Positions 34,202-43,277 of a DNA stretch of 64,000 bases are shown one piece after another. This DNA is from CAZSNT01 sp964607765 (lineage in GTDB: Bacteria > Verrucomicrobiota > Lentisphaeria > Oligosphaerales > JABHEG01), in the NCBI GenBank assembly GCA_964607765.1, contig CAZSNT010000011.1, positions 33,255-97,254 on the forward strand. Direction: 5' to 3'. The position numbers and the translations under genes were made by a program. Numbering within the stretch: position 1 is the first letter of the stretch; each line of letters opens with the position of its first letter. Under the pieces are notes generated by a model. The model was not told the origin of the DNA and ran no database searches. It saw nothing but the letters and a program-made list of their open reading frames with translations.

Positions 34202-36283
34202 CTACGGGGAAGCCGGCGATGTGAAGGCCGACTTCATCTGCCAGGCGGTGACGCTGTCGAATGTGACCTCACCGGTCGTGTGCAAGGCAACGTGGTCGTC
34301 GATCGCTGAACCGGCCTGCCGCGGCTTGTCTGCCATCACAACCTGGCGTTCATTGGCGAACACCTCGACAAGCGTGCTGTCGACGAAGATCCGAAGCGTC
34401 AGCGCCTCGCCCTTCTCGAGTTTGAGCGGAGCCTGCTCACTGCCCACGAAAAGCCGGCCTGCCGCAGAGTCCAGCTTGATCTGAAGTCCAGCCTTGCCTT
34501 GGGCATCGCAGAGGACATCCACGCCCGGACCATGTTCGCCCGGCTTCCTGACCACTACCTCGAGCTCCAGATGATCGCCTGTGATGCCCTGCAGCACCAC
34601 GGACTCGCCCGCTGCGACCGGGATGCCGGCCCGGCTCTGCTCGTCGTAGCGCAGGCGCTCCAGCTCGCGAATCGGTCTGAATCGCATGATGCCGTCATCC
34701 GGCAGTTCCATTTCCGTGGGCAGCGACTGGACGCCCTTTGTGTGGCCACCGTGGTACCACGTCCAGTTGACTCGCCGTCCGTCCGGGGTCAGGAGTGACT
34801 CGGGTGCGAAGTATCGCCTGCTCGACCCGCCCATCAGAGCGTGTTGCTCGGGCAAGAACTGCTCGTCTTTGAAGTCGCCGATGAAGTAGCGGCACCCCAG
34901 TTTGTGGCTGATACAGACCAGCACCCACTTCCCGCCCAGCTTGAATATGTTCGGGCAGGAGATGTCTTCGTCCTTCTTCACGCCGAGCTTCTCCTCGTCG
35001 AAGTCCGGATGCAGGAGATCGCCGAGAAACGTCCATCCATCGAGGTCCGCCGACTTCATGATCTGGGGCGGTTCGCTGCTGCTGACGCCGTTCAAGCCGT
35101 AATACATCCCGTCCATGGCCCAGATATCGGGGTCGAAGTAGCGCACCTTCTCCATGAGTTGACCGTTCTCGTCCTTGGGCAGCATCACTTGGGGCTTGCT
35201 CCACTTGTCCAGGCTGTCATCCAACCCGTAGAGGATCCAGTTCCTGTTGGAGCCCTGGCCGTGGTAGACCATCACGGGCTTCCCTTCTTTCGTGAAGAAC
35301 CCCGTGCCGCTGAACATGCCATGCCCGGTGTTTGGCGGCGCGAGTACGGTCGGGTGCCACGCCCAGTGGACCATGTCTGTGCTCGAGACGTGCGCGAAGA
35401 CAAAACCTGTGTGGTTCCTGTAGATGTAGTGCAGATGGTAGCGGCCCTTGTAGTAGTAGGCCGGGTTCGGGTCGAACGGCGAGCCAAGGCTGAACGTTGG
35501 GTGCGCAAGATGGTAGACCGCCCAGTTATCCGGCGGATTCTCCGGCCATTCGGGCGTTTCCGGAACGTACGGGCCTGTGAATTCGGGAAGCTCCCCGCGC
35601 CGGTGAAGCGCACTGGCCAGCTGTTCCGTCCGGGCGGCACAGACCATGGCGTCCTTGCCGAGGATCAGTCGCCCGTCTTTCAGGTCCGCACCAACGAGCT
35701 TGGCATGCGGATAACGCCCGGTGCGATCGACGAACTTGTCGCCGCTGAAATCCCACCAGGCGTAGGGCTCGACCAGTGATGGCTCCTTCGGTTTGAGGGC
35801 CTTGATCTGGTCAACGCTCAGCGCGCCGTCGTAGATGCGGGCATCCGCGATGGCACCGCCGATGCTGCCGGTCCCTTCGCTGTGCCGCACCCCGAACACC
35901 GCAAAGTTGTCCTCTCCGCTCAGCAAGTCGATATTGTTGGCCTTGTAAGACGCATATGGCTCGCCGTTGCGGTAGATGGCAATGGTGTCGCCTTTGTAGA
36001 CGATGGCCATCTGCAGCAGCGTCTTGCCGTCCGTCGTCTCGGCGGGATACTCGCCCTGGGCTTTCTGCGTGCGGCGGAAGTTGTTACTTCCTGCCATCCA
36101 CCGGTCGGGCACGAGTTCGGCAAAGACGATCCCGTCGAACTCGTCCCCGCGCTGAACGGTCAGGAGACTGCCGGCCCGCTGGCTTCTGTCCGTCAGTTCG
36201 ACCCACGAGACCAATGTCTTGTCCGTACTCGCAGCATGCATCGCAGTTGCCATCGTCACCACCATTGCCAACGTTCTCTTCAT
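34202..36283 (-). CDS. Secreted GH32-like protein with N-terminal LamG-type domain
   Basis: A 693-residue protein. It has a signal peptide (1-18), a LamG-like sandwich (about 25-165, ending ARIYDGALSVDQI), a five-bladed GH32/GH43-type propeller (about 245-520) and a C-terminal sandwich (550-690). The nucleophile motif is D271 in FDPNPAYYYKG, and FDPDIW at 383-388 corresponds to the RDP site. The canonical acid/base WEC is replaced by DISC at 440-443, so Ser stands where Glu is expected. Relatives in PVC bacteria keep this variant, so it may be a distinct activity, not a dead enzyme. The ATG at 36283 opens the signal peptide. A GntR-type gene lies upstream on the same strand. Confidence 0.85.
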   Translation of the reverse strand: MKRTLAMVVTMATAMHAASTDKTLVSWVELTDRSQRAGSLLTVQRGDEFDGIVFAELVPDRWMAGSNNFRRTQKAQGEYPAETTDGKTLLQMAIVYKGDTIAIYRNGEPYASYKANNIDLLSGEDNFAVFGVRHSEGTGSIGGAIADARIYDGALSVDQIKALKPKEPSLVEPYAWWDFSGDKFVDRTGRYPHAKLVGADLKDGRLILGKDAMVCAARTEQLASALHRRGELPEFTGPYVPETPEWPENPPDNWAVYHLAHPTFSLGSPFDPNPAYYYKGRYHLHYIYRNHTGFVFAHVSSTDMVHWAWHPTVLAPPNTGHGMFSGTGFFTKEGKPVMVYHGQGSNRNWILYGLDDSLDKWSKPQVMLPKDENGQLMEKVRYFDPDIWAMDGMYYGLNGVSSSEPPQIMKSADLDGWTFLGDLLHPDFDEEKLGVKKDEDISCPNIFKLGGKWVLVCISHKLGCRYFIGDFKDEQFLPEQHALMGGSSRRYFAPESLLTPDGRRVNWTWYHGGHTKGVQSLPTEMELPDDGIMRFRPIRELERLRYDEQSRAGIPVAAGESVVLQGITGDHLELEVVVRKPGEHGPGVDVLCDAQGKAGLQIKLDSAAGRLFVGSEQAPLKLEKGEALTLRIFVDSTLVEVFANERQVVMADKPRQAGSAIDDHVALHTTGEVTFDSVTAWQMKSAFTSPASP

Positions 36284-36419
36284 TGCTCTCGCCTTTACCA
36301 GATGCCCGCCACCTGCCACGCTTGCGGCGTGGTCAAAGATAGACGGTCGACGGGTGTTGTGGTACTACGAAGCCGTGCCAATCCCAGAAATTGCTGAGAC
36401 AGGCAGATTGCGGGGGCGG

Positions 36420-37232
36420 TCACGCACCGTGATTTGCCCGAGCAACGCCATTCCGAACTACGCACTCCTTACTTCCGATGCGCGCGGTTCCCCCTCGCCA
36501 GCGGCGAGGGACATCACAGCCCAGGGAAAACCCCTCGGGGGCACACGCGCGATCTACTCCCACACCCGGACGCTGAAGACGTGCAACATCAACTACTCGC
36601 CCGCCCGGCCTCGGATCCTGCCCGCGGAGTTTGATCGGGTTGTGCGGCATGGCGATCCTCCGGCAGGGGGGCGGACCTTCACGGACGCGCCACCCGGAAC
36701 CCGATATGGGCGCTGCCGTCGGCAGGACTTCGATCAGCTCGACCTTCTCGACGAAGATACGGCCGCGGTCATCCCCGGCCGGTTCCGACTTCCGGAACAT
36801 CTTGCCGAGTTGATAGTCCAGCCGCAGGGACGTCGTGTTGGCGAAGAGGCTCCAGAGCAGAGAAACCGTCGCGAGCTTGCCCTCGCCGGTGGGCGGGAAA
36901 CTGACGGGCAGGATGCGTTCGAAGAGGGCGTCACTGCGACCGCCGTCCACGGTCAGGGTCAGACGTGCGTCGTCCGGGCCAAAGGGGAAGACCACCCGAT
37001 ACCGCGCCAGATGCGGCGGATTGGGCGCCACCCGCGTTCCCTTCTTTCGCGCGCCGACCTCGAGGAACCCCTCCGCCTCCAGCTGTTTGACGGCGTCCTG
37101 CATCACGTCGGCGCACGAACCAAGCTCGCTGATCAGCTTGGTGCGCGTCGGCAGTCGACTGCCGGGCGCCCAGTATTCCCTGACAATCCGCGCGCGCAGT
37201 TCCTCGGCCAGCTTCTCGCTGGCTGTCGGCAT
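36420..37232 (-). CDS. GntR-type regulator N-terminus, chimeric C-terminus
   Basis: 270 residues. Residues 1-75 are a winged helix of the GntR family (SEKLAEELRARIVREYWAPGSRLPTRTKLISELG). The sequence up to RYRVVFPFGPDD (about 88) continues like PVC GntR/LacI-type sugar regulators. After that the reading is unlike a LacI sugar-binding domain: about 90-165 looks like part of a beta-sandwich (LRLDYQLGKMFRKSEPAGDD, GRIFVEKVELIEV), and the last 100 residues are Arg/Gly-rich without family features. This may be a regulator whose effector domain was lost and replaced. The ATG at 37232 is the natural start. It is divergent from the glycoamylase-like genes. Confidence 0.55.
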   Translation of the reverse strand: MPTASEKLAEELRARIVREYWAPGSRLPTRTKLISELGSCADVMQDAVKQLEAEGFLEVGARKKGTRVAPNPPHLARYRVVFPFGPDDARLTLTVDGGRSDALFERILPVSFPPTGEGKLATVSLLWSLFANTTSLRLDYQLGKMFRKSEPAGDDRGRIFVEKVELIEVLPTAAPISGSGWRVREGPPPCRRIAMPHNPIKLRGQDPRPGGRVVDVARLQRPGVGVDRACAPEGFSLGCDVPRRWRGGTARIGSKECVVRNGVARANHGA

Positions 37233-37323
37233 GTAAGACTACCTTCCGGCACACCCTATGATCTGCGTCGAGCAGATTCTATCGTCCCCTGCGTGGCGTG
37301 TCAAGAAGAGAATCGAGCTCAGT

Positions 37324-37333
37324 ATTGATCAAT
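37324..37333. promoter_or_regulatory. Palindrome ATTGATCAAT in the divergent GntR/glycosidase intergenic region
   Basis: A perfect 10-bp palindrome in the 238-bp gap between the GntR-type gene and the glycoamylase-like lipoprotein fragment. Its position fits an operator for the adjacent regulator, but such a short palindrome could be chance. Nothing else is seen in this gap. Confidence 0.3.
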
Positions 37334-37470
37334 CGGGCAGAAGACAAAGAGACGGTTTGCCTGTACCTTTTGGGGACCGCAGAAGACTGGTGCACGGCTT
37401 CGAACAGGGATTCGTCCCCGCAAAGCCAAGGAGACCAGATGACGTCGTCACCAGAGAAGGGAAAGGTGTC

Positions 37471-37920
37471 GTGCAGAGAACGCGGATAGACAGCTTCCTG
37501 CTCGTGTGCGGCTGTGTGGCTCTGTGGCTTCAAGGCTGCACGTTCTCTCAGGAGGCGGGCCCGGCGCCCGAGTTCGGGCGGGCCCTCTTCCCGGCTGACG
37601 AGCTCTACGCGCGGATGGACTGGAAGTGGTTCACGAATCCGCAGACCAGACACCCGTATCTGGCGTGTTTTCCCGAAGACGACCCGCCAAGAGAGCCGCA
37701 CGGCGGCAGAAACGAGGAGGGATTCTTCAGTGGCTGGGCCGCTTACTCGGAGCACATGTTCCTCTACATCCTGGGAGCCGGTGCCCCGAACCCGGCCTTT
37801 GCCACCGGCGCCGACTCCCACTACGCCACCCAGCTGATCTGGAGGCTCGTTCACCAGAACGAACACATTCAGAGAGGGCTGAAACGCCTGGAATTCAGAG
37901 CGATCAACACCCCCCCCTGA
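37471..37920 (+). CDS. Truncated glycoamylase-like (PF10091-type) lipoprotein
   Basis: 149 residues. A lipoprotein signal ends in the lipobox WLQGC (C25), followed by RMDWKWFTNPQTRHPYL and then GFFSGWAAYSEHMFLYILGAG. The last motif resembles the catalytic-cleft motif (GW-x-YNE-x-x-LYILA-x-G) of PF10091 glycoamylase-like proteins, but the full domain needs about 400 residues and here much of it is missing. The frame ends right after a run of eight C at 37910-37917. It is probably a decayed paralogue of the full gene 15 bp downstream, which has its own signal peptide. The GTG at 37471 is the best start. Confidence 0.5.
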   Translation: MQRTRIDSFLLVCGCVALWLQGCTFSQEAGPAPEFGRALFPADELYARMDWKWFTNPQTRHPYLACFPEDDPPREPHGGRNEEGFFSGWAAYSEHMFLYILGAGAPNPAFATGADSHYATQLIWRLVHQNEHIQRGLKRLEFRAINTPP

Positions 37921-37934
37921 GGAGCTTGTGCCAC

Positions 37935-39716
37935 ATGAACCGACTCACCACCGGTATGCTGTTGCTGCTGCTCGCAACGTCCTTCCCCGTCCAAGTGGCC
38001 ACAGGCAGGGACGGCTTGAGCGGAGAGCAGCGGGAGTTTCTCAGGAATCTGATGCGCGACACCTTCGCGTTCATCGACTACGCCTGCGACCCGGCGACGG
38101 GAATCCCGACCGATTGGCAGGACAGCGGCGGCCACACGAACAGCACGCCGGTCGGGCTCTACATCGCCAGTCTGGCGGTGGCCAGCCGCCTGGGTCTGTT
38201 GCCGGACGCAGACGCCCGGCAACGCTTCGAGAAGGTCTTCGGCTCGATGGAACGGGTCCATGGGAAGCACGGATTCTTCCCCAACTTCTTCCCCGTCGAT
38301 CTGAACACGATCCCTGCCGACGGTGTGATGATCATCTCGGATTACAACATCTACCCGGCAGGGCTCATCGTCGCGCGTCAGGTCTGGCCGCAGTACGCCG
38401 AACGCATTGGGGCCTACATGGATTCCATCGAGTGGGAACGGCTCTACGACAAGACCACCAACCGGATCGTTGCGGGCTACGACCTGGCGGCCGAGAAGCC
38501 CGCGTTCACAGGGCTCTGGCTGGCGAGCGATGCCCGATGCGCCGTTGTGATGATGATCGGCGCCGGAGTCGTGCCTCCCACAGTCTGGGATAACATGATG
38601 CGGGGTCCAATGAAGACCCGGCACGGGACCGTCCTGCAACCCGGCATGGGATTCGGCGGCACGTACATCGCGGGGATCACGGGCCTCTTCCTGCCCGAGC
38701 ACGACACCGAGGCGGTGGGAGCCACCGTGGGTAATCTGGGCTGGTGGCAGTACCAGTTCTCGCTGCGGCGCGAGTTCCCCCTGTGGGGGTGGTCGAATTG
38801 CTATATCGTCGGGCGCGACTACACCGCCGGCGGCAGCATCCCGGAATGGAACATCAGTCCCCACTCCCTGGCCATGCTCATCCAATATTACCCGCGACAC
38901 GTAACCGCGGCCCTGCAGAAAATGGCGCGACTCGGTGGCTCTGTTCCCCCCGGCGGCCATGAGGACAAGGCGTGGGGGTTGCGCGGTTGTTACGATATGG
39001 AAAGAAATCTCTGGGGGGAGAAGGTCCTGCAACTGGAACAGGGCATGATGTTCCTCGGCCTCGCCAACTTCCTGCACGACGGTATCGTCCGCAAGCTCTT
39101 CACCGACGACCCGCTCGTCCGCAAAGGCCTTGAACTCTCAAAGCCCTTCATCCGCCACGACCCGAAGCTGGTCGAACGCTGGGCCGAACGCGACAGCCAG
39201 CCCATCCAGGGGACGCCTCTGCGGATACCCGAGCCACGGACCCGCACCGTTGACAAGGTCACCAACCTGGACGTGGACGCCATGGTCGTTCACCAGCCCA
39301 AGCTACTCAAGGTCAGCCACGAGGACGGCATCGCCCACCTCCAGTCCAGCGGCGGCGGAGACTGGAACCAAATCGTTGTGGGATTCTCGGCCAACGGACT
39401 GGACGTTCAGCACCTGGATCGCATCGAGTTCGAAATCGACGGCATCGAAAGCAACGCGCCCAGCCCCGGCTTCCTTCAGTTCACCCTCGGAGACAGGTTC
39501 GCTCAACTCCGCACGGGCTACCTGCAGCTCGATGAGGAGGCCACGCGTTACAGCGTCCCCGCTCGCGACATCTACGGACTCCTCCTGGACGACGACGCTC
39601 TGGCCTACCTGAACGTCATCTTCAGCCGTCGTCCGCCCTTCCGGCCGTGGATGCGCTTTCACCCGAGCGAGTTCTCGCTGCGCCTGAAGGCCGTACGGAT
39701 CGTCACGAAAGAGTAG
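37935..39716 (+). CDS. Secreted glycoamylase-like protein with C-terminal sandwich domain
   Basis: A 593-residue protein. A signal peptide (1-23) leads into an alpha/alpha-toroid domain of the PF10091 type (about 30-400). It has RNLMRDTFAFIDYACDPATGIPTDW, HGFFPNFFPV, SDYNIYPAGLIVARQVWP, GWSNCYIVGRDYT and the late ERNLWGEKVLQLEQGMMFLGLANFL, and is followed by a beta-rich C-terminal domain (about 440-590). Members are glucan-active or uncharacterised glycosidases. The ATG at 37935 has GAGGAGC upstream. It leads a plus-strand row with an amidohydrolase, DUF1080 and GH43-like genes, so a role in oligosaccharide breakdown fits. The bond cleaved is unknown. Confidence 0.8.
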   Translation: MNRLTTGMLLLLLATSFPVQVATGRDGLSGEQREFLRNLMRDTFAFIDYACDPATGIPTDWQDSGGHTNSTPVGLYIASLAVASRLGLLPDADARQRFEKVFGSMERVHGKHGFFPNFFPVDLNTIPADGVMIISDYNIYPAGLIVARQVWPQYAERIGAYMDSIEWERLYDKTTNRIVAGYDLAAEKPAFTGLWLASDARCAVVMMIGAGVVPPTVWDNMMRGPMKTRHGTVLQPGMGFGGTYIAGITGLFLPEHDTEAVGATVGNLGWWQYQFSLRREFPLWGWSNCYIVGRDYTAGGSIPEWNISPHSLAMLIQYYPRHVTAALQKMARLGGSVPPGGHEDKAWGLRGCYDMERNLWGEKVLQLEQGMMFLGLANFLHDGIVRKLFTDDPLVRKGLELSKPFIRHDPKLVERWAERDSQPIQGTPLRIPEPRTRTVDKVTNLDVDAMVVHQPKLLKVSHEDGIAHLQSSGGGDWNQIVVGFSANGLDVQHLDRIEFEIDGIESNAPSPGFLQFTLGDRFAQLRTGYLQLDEEATRYSVPARDIYGLLLDDDALAYLNVIFSRRPPFRPWMRFHPSEFSLRLKAVRIVTKE

Positions 39717-39720
39717 AGAA

Positions 39721-40732
39721 ATGACGCGCAGATGGCAACCTCGCGAGTCCCAGCTCTCCCGCCGGGACTTGCTCAAAGGCGCGGCGTTCGGCGCGGCCGC
39801 CCTCGGCTTGAACGGCTGCGTCAACACTGGACGTGACGGTCCGGCAACAAACGGGAAGGGCTCCGGCATGGTCCCCATTATCGACACACACCAGCACCTG
39901 TGGGATCTCGGCAAGCAAGAGCTTCCGTGGCTGAAGAGGGCGGGGGCGCTCAAACGGGACTTTCTCCTCAGCGACTACATGATTGCGTCTGAGGGCCTCG
40001 GCTTCGCTCGCTCGATCTACATGGAGGTAGCGGTCAAACCCGAGCGTGCGGAGCGTGACTTGGAGGCCGACCTCATTCTCGATCTCTGCCGGAAAGGCAC
40101 ACCGTTCCCGTGCGCCGCCGTCCTGGGCGGCGACCCCGGCGCCCCCGATTTCCGCGACTACATGAGCCGGTTCCAGAGCGACAAGTTCGTCAAGGGCATC
40201 CGCCGCATCCCCGGCAACAAGAAGCCCCACCCGTTTCTGAGCAGAGAATTCGTGGCCGGCGTCCGCCACCTCGGGGGAACTCGGGATGAGTTTCGACATC
40301 TGCGTGCCACCGCCGCTTCTGGAGACGGGCGGCAGACTCGTTGATGCCTGTCCGGAGACACGATTTGTGCTTGACCATTGCGGTAACGCCGACCCCAAAG
40401 CGTTCAGACCGCCCGGCAGAGCTGCCGAGGGCTGGAAACGGGCGATCGAGCGTTTGGCCAAACGCCCGAACCTGATCTGCAAGATCTCCGGGATCGTCGC
40501 CCGAGTGAAGAAGGGCGAGTGGGGGCCCGAGGACTTGGCGCCGATCGTGAACCACTGTCTGGATGCGTTCGGGCCGGACCGTGTCGTGTTCGCCAGCGAC
40601 TGGCCCGTCTGCACGCGTGGCGCGTCCCTGAAAGAGTGGGTGACGGCGCTGCGCCAGATCATCACCAGCCGACCGATGGCCGATCAGCGGAAGCTCCTGC
40701 ACGAGAACGCCGCAGCGTTCTACGGGGTCTGA
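39721..40732 (+). pseudogene. Tat-exported amidohydrolase (lactonase-like), frameshifted
   Basis: Two overlapping frames together encode one amidohydrolase_2 protein of about 336 residues. The first (39721 onward) has a twin-arginine lipoprotein signal SRRDLLKGAAFGAAALGLNGC and the metal-binding IDTHQHLWD. The second (to 40732) supplies VLDHCGNADP and VVFASDWPVC. The join is at a run of five G (40273-40277): with four G the reading continues VRHLGELGMSFDICVPPP without a break. The relatives include L-fuconolactonases and pyrone-dicarboxylate lactonases. Whether the extra G is real or a sequencing error cannot be told. It starts 5 bp after the glycoamylase-like gene. Confidence 0.75.
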
Positions 40733-40774
40733 GCGTCGCGCCGGCCTGAGAGCAACGTAACGAGGAGAGAAGTC

Positions 40775-41521
40775 ATGCGTCTGTCAGCAACTGTCGCCGC
40801 GATCGGTCTGTTCATCCTGTCTGCCGCCGGCCTCCGCGGTGCCGACGCGGAAGAACCGCCAGCCCTGCTTCCGCAATGGAAGCCGCTATTCAACGGCAAG
40901 GACCTGTCCGGCTGGGTCGATGTCAATACATCAGAGGATACCTGGTATGTGAAGGACGGCCTGTTGGTCTGCAAGGGCAAGCCCATCGGTGTGATGCGGT
41001 CGGAGAAGCAATATGAGAACTTCATCCTGCACATCGAATGGCGGCACATGGAACCTGGCGGGAACTCCGGCGTGTTCGCCTGGTGCAACGCCGTGCCCGG
41101 TCGGAACCGGCTGCCGAAAGGCATGGAGATACAGATGCTCGAGCTGGACTGGGTCAAGCTCCGCACAAAGCCCGGGAAGACGCCCCCGCCGATCGCCTAT
41201 GTCCACGGCGAGCTGTTCGGGGCCGGTGGTCTGAAGGCGACGCCTGACAATCCGCGCGGCAATCGCAGCAAGTCGCTGGAGAACCGCTGCCTGCCGCGCG
41301 GGCAGTGGAATGTCTACGATGCTGTGTGTGTCGACGGCACCGTGAAGCTCTCGGTGAACGGCAAGTTCGTGAACAGCATCCGCAACTCATCGGTGCGGAA
41401 AGGCTATCTCTGTCTGGAATCGGAGGGTTCCGAGATCCACTTCCGCAACATTCAGATCATGGAACTGCCTCCCGGCATCACCACCCCCGAGCAGACCGCC
41501 CCGGTGCTAGGAAAGCCGTAA
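40775..41521 (+). CDS. Secreted DUF1080 protein (3-keto-disaccharide hydrolase-like)
   Basis: A 248-residue protein with a signal peptide (1-24) and one DUF1080 domain. The hallmark LFNGKDLSGW is at 38-47, followed by WYVKDGLLVCKG, MEPGGNSGVFAW and the closing GYLCLESEGSEIHFRNIQI. The fold is a concanavalin/GH16-like sandwich; some members hydrolyse 3-keto-glycosides, and many act in saccharide breakdown by PVC bacteria. A GAGGAGAG ribosome site precedes the ATG. It follows the frameshifted amidohydrolase in the same plus-strand row. Confidence 0.9.
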   Translation: MRLSATVAAIGLFILSAAGLRGADAEEPPALLPQWKPLFNGKDLSGWVDVNTSEDTWYVKDGLLVCKGKPIGVMRSEKQYENFILHIEWRHMEPGGNSGVFAWCNAVPGRNRLPKGMEIQMLELDWVKLRTKPGKTPPPIAYVHGELFGAGGLKATPDNPRGNRSKSLENRCLPRGQWNVYDAVCVDGTVKLSVNGKFVNSIRNSSVRKGYLCLESEGSEIHFRNIQIMELPPGITTPEQTAPVLGKP

Positions 41522-41703
41522 GGCCCTGAGGGGGCCTGCTGTTTGAGTTTAGCCCGATTGCCGATGCGATCCACCAACTCGGTGACGGCCTTCCGGAGAC
41601 CCGTTTCGTGAGCGTTCCGCAACCGTTGGGTGATCTGACCCCAGGTTGCCTTCACCTTCTCCTGAACGAATTTCAGCCCGCTGCTGTCTTTATCGGCGAC
41701 AAC
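41452..41703 (-). pseudogene. Possible coding remnant opposite the DUF1080 3' end
   Basis: Between stop codons at 41704-41706 and 41452 the minus strand reads as plausible protein for about 60 residues from 41703 (DSSGLKFVQEKVKATWGQIT, then RLRNAHETGLRKAVTELVDR), helix-rich and not low complexity. There is no ATG and no ribosome site. It may be the end of an unidentified gene, for example a transposase, left in the 245-bp gap before the GH43-like gene. I do not recognise the family. Confidence 0.25.
41521..41537 (+). terminator. Weak hairpin after the DUF1080 gene
   Basis: A 6-bp stem (AGGCCC and GGGCCT with a 5-nt loop) directly at the stop codon, followed by a short T-containing stretch. 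It could be a weak terminator, but the stem is short. Confidence 0.3.
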
Positions 41704-41766
41704 TCAAGGGCTACCGTATCCAACCTGCAGCACGGGCCAGAGCATGTATGAGACAAGGAGCGTCCA

Positions 41767-42732
41767 GTGAGTATCCCCTTCGAGACCTTTGCTTCCTTCA
41801 CACGCGTCCCGGACGCCAACCCCCTTCTGTCCTGTCCGCCTCCCGACTGGGCGGCGGCCGCACATGCCATTGTTGCCGATGCGAGCGTCCACTACATCTG
41901 GGCTCAGAAGAAGGGGGGTGACTCCTGGGTCCTGATGCACAGTTCCGCGCCGACGAGCGATCCCGCGGCCATCGAGCACGACCCCCGCAACCCCATCGTC
42001 CTGCCGGCCGAAGAAGGCGCTTTTGACGATTGGGCAGTGGAGTACCCCTTCCCCTTCCTGAACCCAGCGGACGGCAAATACTACATGTACTACCTCGGCA
42101 AACGGAGGCGAGTGCCGAAACAGACGGGGCTGATGGTCATGGACGGCGACTTCAGCACCTGGCGCCGCGTTACCAGCACTCCGGTCATCCCCGCCGAGTT
42201 CGAGTACGAAGAAGACGGCTCTTCCCATCCCACCGCGGCGATTGACGAAGACACCATCCACATTGTCTACACGGGGGAAGCCAAGGGGCTCGGAGGCGAG
42301 AATCACCCGTACAACAACCCAACTCTCTGCCACGCAACGGCGCCTGCGAGCAACCCCGCGGACGTTACCAAGGATCCCGCCAACCCGGTGTTCAGAGGCT
42401 CCGGGGCAGCCTGGGACCGGTACGGGGTTCGGGAAACGGAGATCCTCAAAGGCCCGTGCTATTTCCACCTTTTCTACGGTGGCTACAATGGCAAGATATG
42501 GCAGATCGGGCACGTAAGGACACGCGATTTCCGCACGTTCGAGCCCAATCCCGCCAATCCGATCCTCACCCCAAGTGGGGATCCCGATGCCTGGGATTCG
42601 GGCGGACTCCTCACCCCCCAAGTCTTCGAAGTGAACGGAGCCTACTACATGCTCTATGCAGGGATGAGAGGCAACGACTGGGGGCACACCGCCGAATGCG
42701 GCAGCGGACTGGCAATCGCCCAGGTTGACTGA
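41767..42732 (+). CDS. GH43/GH130-like five-bladed propeller glycosidase
   Basis: A 321-residue protein made almost wholly of propeller blades. WAAAAHAIVADASVHYIWAQKK is an opening strand set, followed by YPFPFLNPADGKYYMYYLGK, HPTAAIDEDTIHIVYTG and VFEVNGAYYMLYAGMRG. This is the pattern of GH32/43/68/130-type proteins; no signal peptide is visible, so it would act in the cytoplasm. The GTG at 41767 has AAGGAG 6 nt upstream. Catalytic acids cannot be fixed by eye. It is last in the plus-strand row and converges on the esterase remnant. Confidence 0.75.
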   Translation: MSIPFETFASFTRVPDANPLLSCPPPDWAAAAHAIVADASVHYIWAQKKGGDSWVLMHSSAPTSDPAAIEHDPRNPIVLPAEEGAFDDWAVEYPFPFLNPADGKYYMYYLGKRRRVPKQTGLMVMDGDFSTWRRVTSTPVIPAEFEYEEDGSSHPTAAIDEDTIHIVYTGEAKGLGGENHPYNNPTLCHATAPASNPADVTKDPANPVFRGSGAAWDRYGVRETEILKGPCYFHLFYGGYNGKIWQIGHVRTRDFRTFEPNPANPILTPSGDPDAWDSGGLLTPQVFEVNGAYYMLYAGMRGNDWGHTAECGSGLAIAQVD

Positions 42733-42839
42733 ACCAGCCGGCGGCGCACAGATTCACAGGCTTCACGGTGCCGTATCCACATACCCCCGGGCACGTTTCT
42801 CCTTGCTGTTGTCGGTGCCCTTGAAAACGGCGGCGTGCA

Positions 42840-43250
42840 TCAGCTCGCCGGGGCCCGGTGCGGCCGTGTAATCGGCGAACCCGCGAGCGCTTTCGCCCAG
42901 AAGATCATCGGCACGCGCACACCGCCCTCGAAGTGGCTGGATTTGAAGCCGTCAATGGTAGCAAGAGCGGCGGAGAGATGCCCCCCGGCAGAGTTGCCTG
43001 CCGCCGCACTCTGCTCGGGATTGATACCGAACTTCTTCGCGTTCGCCCTTACCCAGCGGATGGCCGTCTTGGCATCCCTCACGCATCGGTCGGGTTTGAT
43101 GCCGAGTTTCTCGCTGGCGAGCTGGTAACGGATGGTGAACGCGGACACGCCGTGCTGGGCGAGGTAACGGCACCAGCGGTAGGTCCCGGACCGAGTGAGT
43201 GCCGCCAACGACAACAGGGCGATCAAGATCCGGATTGGTTTACTCGGCAT
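42840..43250 (-). pseudogene. Esterase/lipase remnant (alpha/beta hydrolase, both ends lost)
   Basis: 136 residues. The nucleophile elbow is clear: GNSAGGH in a setting (CVRDAKTAIRWVRANAKKFGINPEQ) typical of BD-FAE/acetyl-esterase-like hydrolases. The oxyanion-hole HGGG segment that should come 70 or so residues earlier is missing, with a signal-like N-terminus joined directly to TYRWCRYLAQHGVSAFTIRYQL. The Asp/His part of the triad after the elbow is lost too. The protein cannot be active as read. It lies 27 bp downstream of the DUF6288 gene, at the end of the minus-strand run. Confidence 0.65.
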
Positions 43251-43277
43251 TACCTCAACTCCCACTAATGGCGTCGT

